Below the pieces are notes generated by a model. The model was not told where the DNA came from, did no database searches, and worked only from the letters and a program-made list of their open reading frames with translations. The position numbers and the translations under genes are program-made. Positions 60,334-64,000 of a DNA stretch of 64,000 bases are shown here, piece by piece (the first letter of the stretch is position 1; every line of letters begins with the position of its first letter). This DNA comes from Paenibacillus sp. SY21-1. GTDB taxonomy: Bacteria; Bacillota; Bacilli; Paenibacillales; Paenibacillaceae. The DNA is taken from positions 1-64,000 of the forward strand of contig NZ_STGF01000013.1 in NCBI RefSeq assembly GCF_005222705.1, in the 5' to 3' direction.

Positions 60334-63300
60334 CTACTGCTCTTTTCTAATCAATTGATCCAGACGAACCGCAATCGCCGCAGCCTGCGCCCTGTTAAGC
60401 GGAGCTTGCGTATGGATACGGCCTTTCTCGCCCAAAATGATGCCGTGCTTGATCGTCAACGCGACCGTAGCGCGCGCCCATGCAGGTACGGATGCACCAT
60501 CCTCGAACGTGCCCAGAAGCTGGTTGATTTCCTCTTCGGTAAGCGTCTCGGCAATGCCAAGCACTCCGATTGTGCGTCCAACCATTACCATCGCTTCCAT
60601 TCTCGACAGCGATGCGTTCGGCGAGTAAGTGCCGTCGCTATTGCCCGCTACTATGCCAAGCTCGGAGGCAATGGATACGCTGCGGTTGTACCAGCTTGAA
60701 TCGCTCACATCTGTGTACGAGCTATTCGCGTCACGATTCATCAATCCAGCTACACGCAGCAGGATCGTCGGATATTCGGCACGCGTTACCTTTGCTTCAG
60801 GATCAAAGGCGGTGGACGATTTGCCCATCACGAACAGCTTCTCAGCTGCAGCCTTGATGTTGTCCGCGCCCCAATAGCCGGATTTCACATCGCCAAATGC
60901 AGGAACGCTGTTAAGGAACATCAGGCTGCCTTCGCCGGTTAAACGAACATTTACGAACGCTGCACCGTTTTGCTGCTCAAGCGTCCAAGGCAATGTCGTC
61001 CAATTACCGTCAGCGCCTTGCTGCACAATTGCCGTAATATCGCTTGGCTTCACGCCTGCAGGCACGGCGATTTGCGTGTTCACATAATGCGCCCAGCCGG
61101 TTTTCGTCAGGTTGGATACAATGGTGACTCCCTCAGCCGCTCCAAGCGCGGTAGCCTTCAGGCCTGTCGCCACTTTCGACAGTGACGATTTCGCCGCTGC
61201 GCTGTTGGAGACAATCTCAAAGCTGAGGTTGCCTTTTACATCCTTCATCATATCCGGTGTAATCGTCAGCTTGGCGGTCGGAAGATCAAGCTCGATCGGC
61301 TTGCCTGCCTTCAGCATCTGCTGTACAACTTCGGCGTCAATATTGAACTGATAGCCTTTGGCCGAAGTCGTTGTCTTAATTTTCAACTCCCCGTTTGTCA
61401 CGTCCTTGGACGAAACATGAAGAACTGCCGTTGTGCCTTTCCATTCCGCCTCAAGCGGAGTTCCGTTTACATCCAGCTTAATCGGCTCGGATGGCGTCGG
61501 CTCCGTTGTCGGAGATGGCGTCGGTACGCCAGGAACCCCTGGAACTCCCGGTACGCCAGGCACTCCCGGATTGCCTCCGGCAGCAGACCACAATGCGGCA
61601 TTCAGCTTGGCTGAAACGGCAATCGCCTTCTTGTCCAGCGAATTGCGAAGCGCTACGATGATAATATTGCCTTCCGCCGCTGCAATCGCGTTATCGTTAG
61701 GCACAAAGCTCCAGTCGCTCAGATCCTGCTCAAGCGTTGGAAGAACTGCTGCTGTTCCTGAAGGGAACAGCTTATAGACGAGTTGCTTGCCTGCCATGTC
61801 TTGCGGAAGCGTTACGGCAAGCTTCGTTTTGCCGCTGTTGCCGCTAATCGTAGCTGTAGAAGCCTGAATAGCGCCAAGAACGGTTGGCTTAGGCTCTTGA
61901 ACATCGGCAACAACCATGCCAGTCAGCGTTACGTCATCCGAAACCTTGTATTCCGCTTCGATCAGGGTCGCTCCGCTTACAAATGCGGCAACCTTGCCGC
62001 TACCGGATACATCTGCCGAATCCCCCGCTGTTACGTTAAAGCTTAGCTGGTCCAGCTTGTCTGCCGGGATGTCAACCGTTTTAAAGTTCGGCTTGCCGTC
62101 CTTCTTGCCGTCAGCCACTTTAAGCTTCGCAACGATTGAGTGAACCTCGCCAGGCTTGATGACTTTCGGAAGCTCAAGCACGAGCGCGGATGGCACCTCG
62201 TACACATCGTTCGTAATGCTCACGACTGCCGTATTTTCATTGCCCGCCGCATCGCGGGAAACAAAGTTCAAATCAACCGTAGGCTGATCCGAGTCTACGT
62301 TCACGCTGCCCTCGAAGGCACCATTGGCGGCGACAGGAATTTGTTGACCGTTCACAAGCAAGAACTTCACATCGTTGCTTGTCGTTCCTTTAACGGCGAT
62401 CGTATTTGTCTTCGTTTTATCCGGAAGCTCCGTCACCTTCGTGCGAGTTCCCGTAATCGGCTCATCGATAAAGAGCGTAGGCGCTATCGTATCGACAGTC
62501 AGATACAGCATCGTCACGGAAAGATCCTTCGTCTTCTTGTTTCTTGCCTTCAATTCAATGGCGTAAGGGCCATCAACAGTAAACTGGTCAAGCGTCAGCT
62601 TGCCGCTGCTGCCGTTGGCATTGTTCGTGAAGCTCACCTTGCCGACTGACTGCTCGCCGTAGAAAGCCTCAACCTCGATATCCTTCTGCGTCGAGCTCAA
62701 GCTGATTTCCTGTTTCGTCTCGCTTGTCAGCAGCTCCAGGAAATGCGGCTGATTGACTATTTTCGAGCCCGCTGCAGCTGTCAGCTTCGGCTTCACCGGA
62801 ATAGGCAGCAGCTTCTTCGCACTGTTCACCTGGTTGGCAAAATGATAGTTTTCATTTTTGTCTTTATCTTTTGTCGGTTTGGTTACGGCCGAAACGCCCA
62901 GCACGTATTCCTTGCCTATTTCAAGACCGGTGTAACGAATTTGCTCACTGGCGATCGAACTGCCTTTCAAGCTCTTCGTATCCACTTCTTCAGAAGTTGA
63001 TACTGCATTCCAGCCGCCAAGCAAAATACCTTCATACTTTCCAGTTGTCGCATTCCAATACGGAGCAAGCTCCTCCTCGGTAAACAACACCTCGCCAAAG
63101 TTCGGATAAGACTCCAGCTTGCCGCCTACCTCTTCAAATGCTTCAAACGCAAAGCTATGTTCAAAGCCTGCGTTGTTCGATTTTTTCGTACCGGGCTTGA
63201 AGGATACTGCGAACAAGCCGTTGCCTGCAGGCTCAATCGTTACATCCGTCACATCTTTTGGAGCGAGCGGATCAACTATTTCAATTTTTTCTGCAGACGT

Positions 63301-64000
63301 TTTTGTTCCGTAGGCACCATCAGATCTAAGCTCTGCACGCAGATAGTAGTTGCCTTGACCCAGCAGACCGCGGATATCCTCGGTATCGCCGAGCAAGGAA
63401 ACGCTCGAGACGTCAATGACAGTGCTGCCTTTGCCGTTTGTTCCTACGTTCAGATCCTTGGCGATTAGCAAACCTGGATCTCCCGGCTCCAGTACCGTTT
63501 CACCGTTTTCCAATTTTGTTGTCTGCGAAGTCACTGCATCTTCAGTCAGATACAAATTGATTTTATCGCCCGGCTTGGCATTCGCTACCGCCCAAGAAGC
63601 TGTAAATTTATTCGGGTCGGACACGTTTTTCGTCAGCTTTGCTTCTGTCAGCTCCGGCGTCGTCGGAACGTTCAGCAGGCGGGTTTCAACGCCTACCGGC
63701 GATTTCAGCGTCCATGTTCCTGTCGCTTTCTCTTTCGGAACGATAATGTACGCTTTGCGCGAATCAACGCCATCGGTCGAATTGGCTGCCGAAATGTATT
63801 GCGTGAATGCATTGGCATTCGGTTTCGTATTCGTGTTGTCGTAGACAATCGGATAATTTTTTCCGGATCCGTCTTGCAGCGTCAGTGCCGGCACATCCTT
63901 GGTTTCATAATCGACTTCAATAATGGCGTTTCCGTTTACTGCCGTCATCGGAATCGCATGCTGTCTTCCGCCGTTGCTGGATGTAATTCCGCCTACGCCG
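60334..64000 (-). CDS. SLH-domain cell-surface protein (partial, N-terminus off right edge)
   Basis: The frame is open to the right edge (over 1220 residues). It contains several beta-sandwich modules with fibronectin-III- or Ig-like patterns (for example APKDVTDVTIEPAGNGLFAV, and a bacterial Ig-like module with APTLFIDEPITGTRTK and VDLNFVSRDAAGN). A GVP-repeat linker followed by a Pro/Thr/Ser stretch (about 61480-61570) leads to a further beta domain and three C-terminal SLH domains (60334-60900: YWGADNIKAAAEK, GIVAGNSDGTYSPNASLSR, GIILGEKGRIHTQAPLNR). It precedes the giant GLUG-SLH gene in the same direction and is likely co-transcribed with it. The protein is probably exported and held on the cell wall. 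Confidence 0.88.
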   Translation of the reverse strand, partial: GVGGITSSNGGRQHAIPMTAVNGNAIIEVDYETKDVPALTLQDGSGKNYPIVYDNTNTKPNANAFTQYISAANSTDGVDSRKAYIIVPKEKATGTWTLKSPVGVETRLLNVPTTPELTEAKLTKNVSDPNKFTASWAVANAKPGDKINLYLTEDAVTSQTTKLENGETVLEPGDPGLLIAKDLNVGTNGKGSTVIDVSSVSLLGDTEDIRGLLGQGNYYLRAELRSDGAYGTKTSAEKIEIVDPLAPKDVTDVTIEPAGNGLFAVSFKPGTKKSNNAGFEHSFAFEAFEEVGGKLESYPNFGEVLFTEEELAPYWNATTGKYEGILLGGWNAVSTSEEVDTKSLKGSSIASEQIRYTGLEIGKEYVLGVSAVTKPTKDKDKNENYHFANQVNSAKKLLPIPVKPKLTAAAGSKIVNQPHFLELLTSETKQEISLSSTQKDIEVEAFYGEQSVGKVSFTNNANGSSGKLTLDQFTVDGPYAIELKARNKKTKDLSVTMLYLTVDTIAPTLFIDEPITGTRTKVTELPDKTKTNTIAVKGTTSNDVKFLLVNGQQIPVAANGAFEGSVNVDSDQPTVDLNFVSRDAAGNENTAVVSITNDVYEVPSALVLELPKVIKPGEVHSIVAKLKVADGKKDGKPNFKTVDIPADKLDQLSFNVTAGDSADVSGSGKVAAFVSGATLIEAEYKVSDDVTLTGMVVADVQEPKPTVLGAIQASTATISGNSGKTKLAVTLPQDMAGKQLVYKLFPSGTAAVLPTLEQDLSDWSFVPNDNAIAAAEGNIIIVALRNSLDKKAIAVSAKLNAALWSAAGGNPGVPGVPGVPGVPGVPTPSPTTEPTPSEPIKLDVNGTPLEAEWKGTTAVLHVSSKDVTNGELKIKTTTSAKGYQFNIDAEVVQQMLKAGKPIELDLPTAKLTITPDMMKDVKGNLSFEIVSNSAAAKSSLSKVATGLKATALGAAEGVTIVSNLTKTGWAHYVNTQIAVPAGVKPSDITAIVQQGADGNWTTLPWTLEQQNGAAFVNVRLTGEGSLMFLNSVPAFGDVKSGYWGADNIKAAAEKLFVMGKSSTAFDPEAKVTRAEYPTILLRVAGLMNRDANSSYTDVSDSSWYNRSVSIASELGIVAGNSDGTYSPNASLSRMEAMVMVGRTIGVLGIAETLTEEEINQLLGTFEDGASVPAWARATVALTIKHGIILGEKGRIHTQAPLNRAQAAAIAVRLDQLIRKEQ
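61522..61570 (-). repeat. GVP-coding minisatellite in the SLH protein gene
   Basis: Five tandem 9-base units encode GVP triplets, resembling a collagen-like stretch. The nearly identical DNA units could expand or contract. Confidence 0.8.

Overview
The window looks like chromosomal DNA of a Gram-positive, low-to-medium-GC Bacillota, most likely a Paenibacillus or close relative. The reasons are strong AGGAGG ribosome-binding sites, frequent GTG and TTG starts, sigma-A promoters with 17-bp spacers, a CIRCE element, a yybP-ykoY manganese riboswitch, Btr/FhuF-type iron genes, very large SLH-domain surface proteins, and duplicated GH43/LamG enzymes. Both ends cut through genes. No rRNA, tRNA, CRISPR array, prophage or complete insertion sequence was found.

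Layout. 1-5540 is the 5' part of a giant secreted glycoside hydrolase with two GH43 modules. 5.7-10 kb holds a UvrC-like protein without its C-terminal nuclease, an Rpn-nuclease remnant, and htpG under a perfect CIRCE operator. 10.2-14.9 kb is a sulfonate regulon: a Tau-type ABC transporter, then SsuD and a TetR regulator. The same 7-2-7 inverted repeat sits at the same distance from the transporter and ssuD promoters. 15.2-18.8 kb is an iron cluster (Btr-like regulator, Fur box, siderophore-binding lipoprotein, FhuF-like reductase) with no permease. 18.8-22.5 kb has an XRE-cupin regulator divergent from an esterase, an extradiol dioxygenase and a permease. 22.5-27.2 kb carries an AadK-like nucleotidyltransferase and a small glycan cluster. 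27.3-29.9 kb has thymidine kinase, a riboswitch-controlled TerC exporter, and small proteins.

The centrepiece is 30.1-42.8 kb, all on the minus strand. It is a complete tellurite-resistance-type (Ter) system: four TerD-family proteins, a TerA-like protein with a proline-rich hinge, TerC, then a biosynthetic block and XpaC-like and TelA proteins. The block has an HpcH/HpaI-type lyase, an 838-residue fusion (phosphoribosyltransferase, TRSP, StiP-like, PELOTA-like), a HAD phosphatase and an ATP-grasp ligase. An ECF-type promoter precedes it, and terminator-like hairpins divide it, so TerD proteins are probably made in excess over the enzymes. Comparative genomics has predicted that such blocks make a nucleoside-like metabolite, but the product is unknown to me.

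43-50 kb is mixed: a TraB/GumN-family lipase-like protein, a VanY-like peptidase, a 165-bp MITE-like palindrome, an Rrf2/LLM-oxidoreductase pair with matching operators, a class-I amidotransferase, a LURP-one protein and an IclR regulator. 50.3-64 kb is a minus-strand surface operon. It contains an SLH protein cut by the right edge, a 3034-residue GLUG-repeat SLH protein, and a secreted trypsin-like protease.

Function calls are by motif and family recognition only; no database search was possible.
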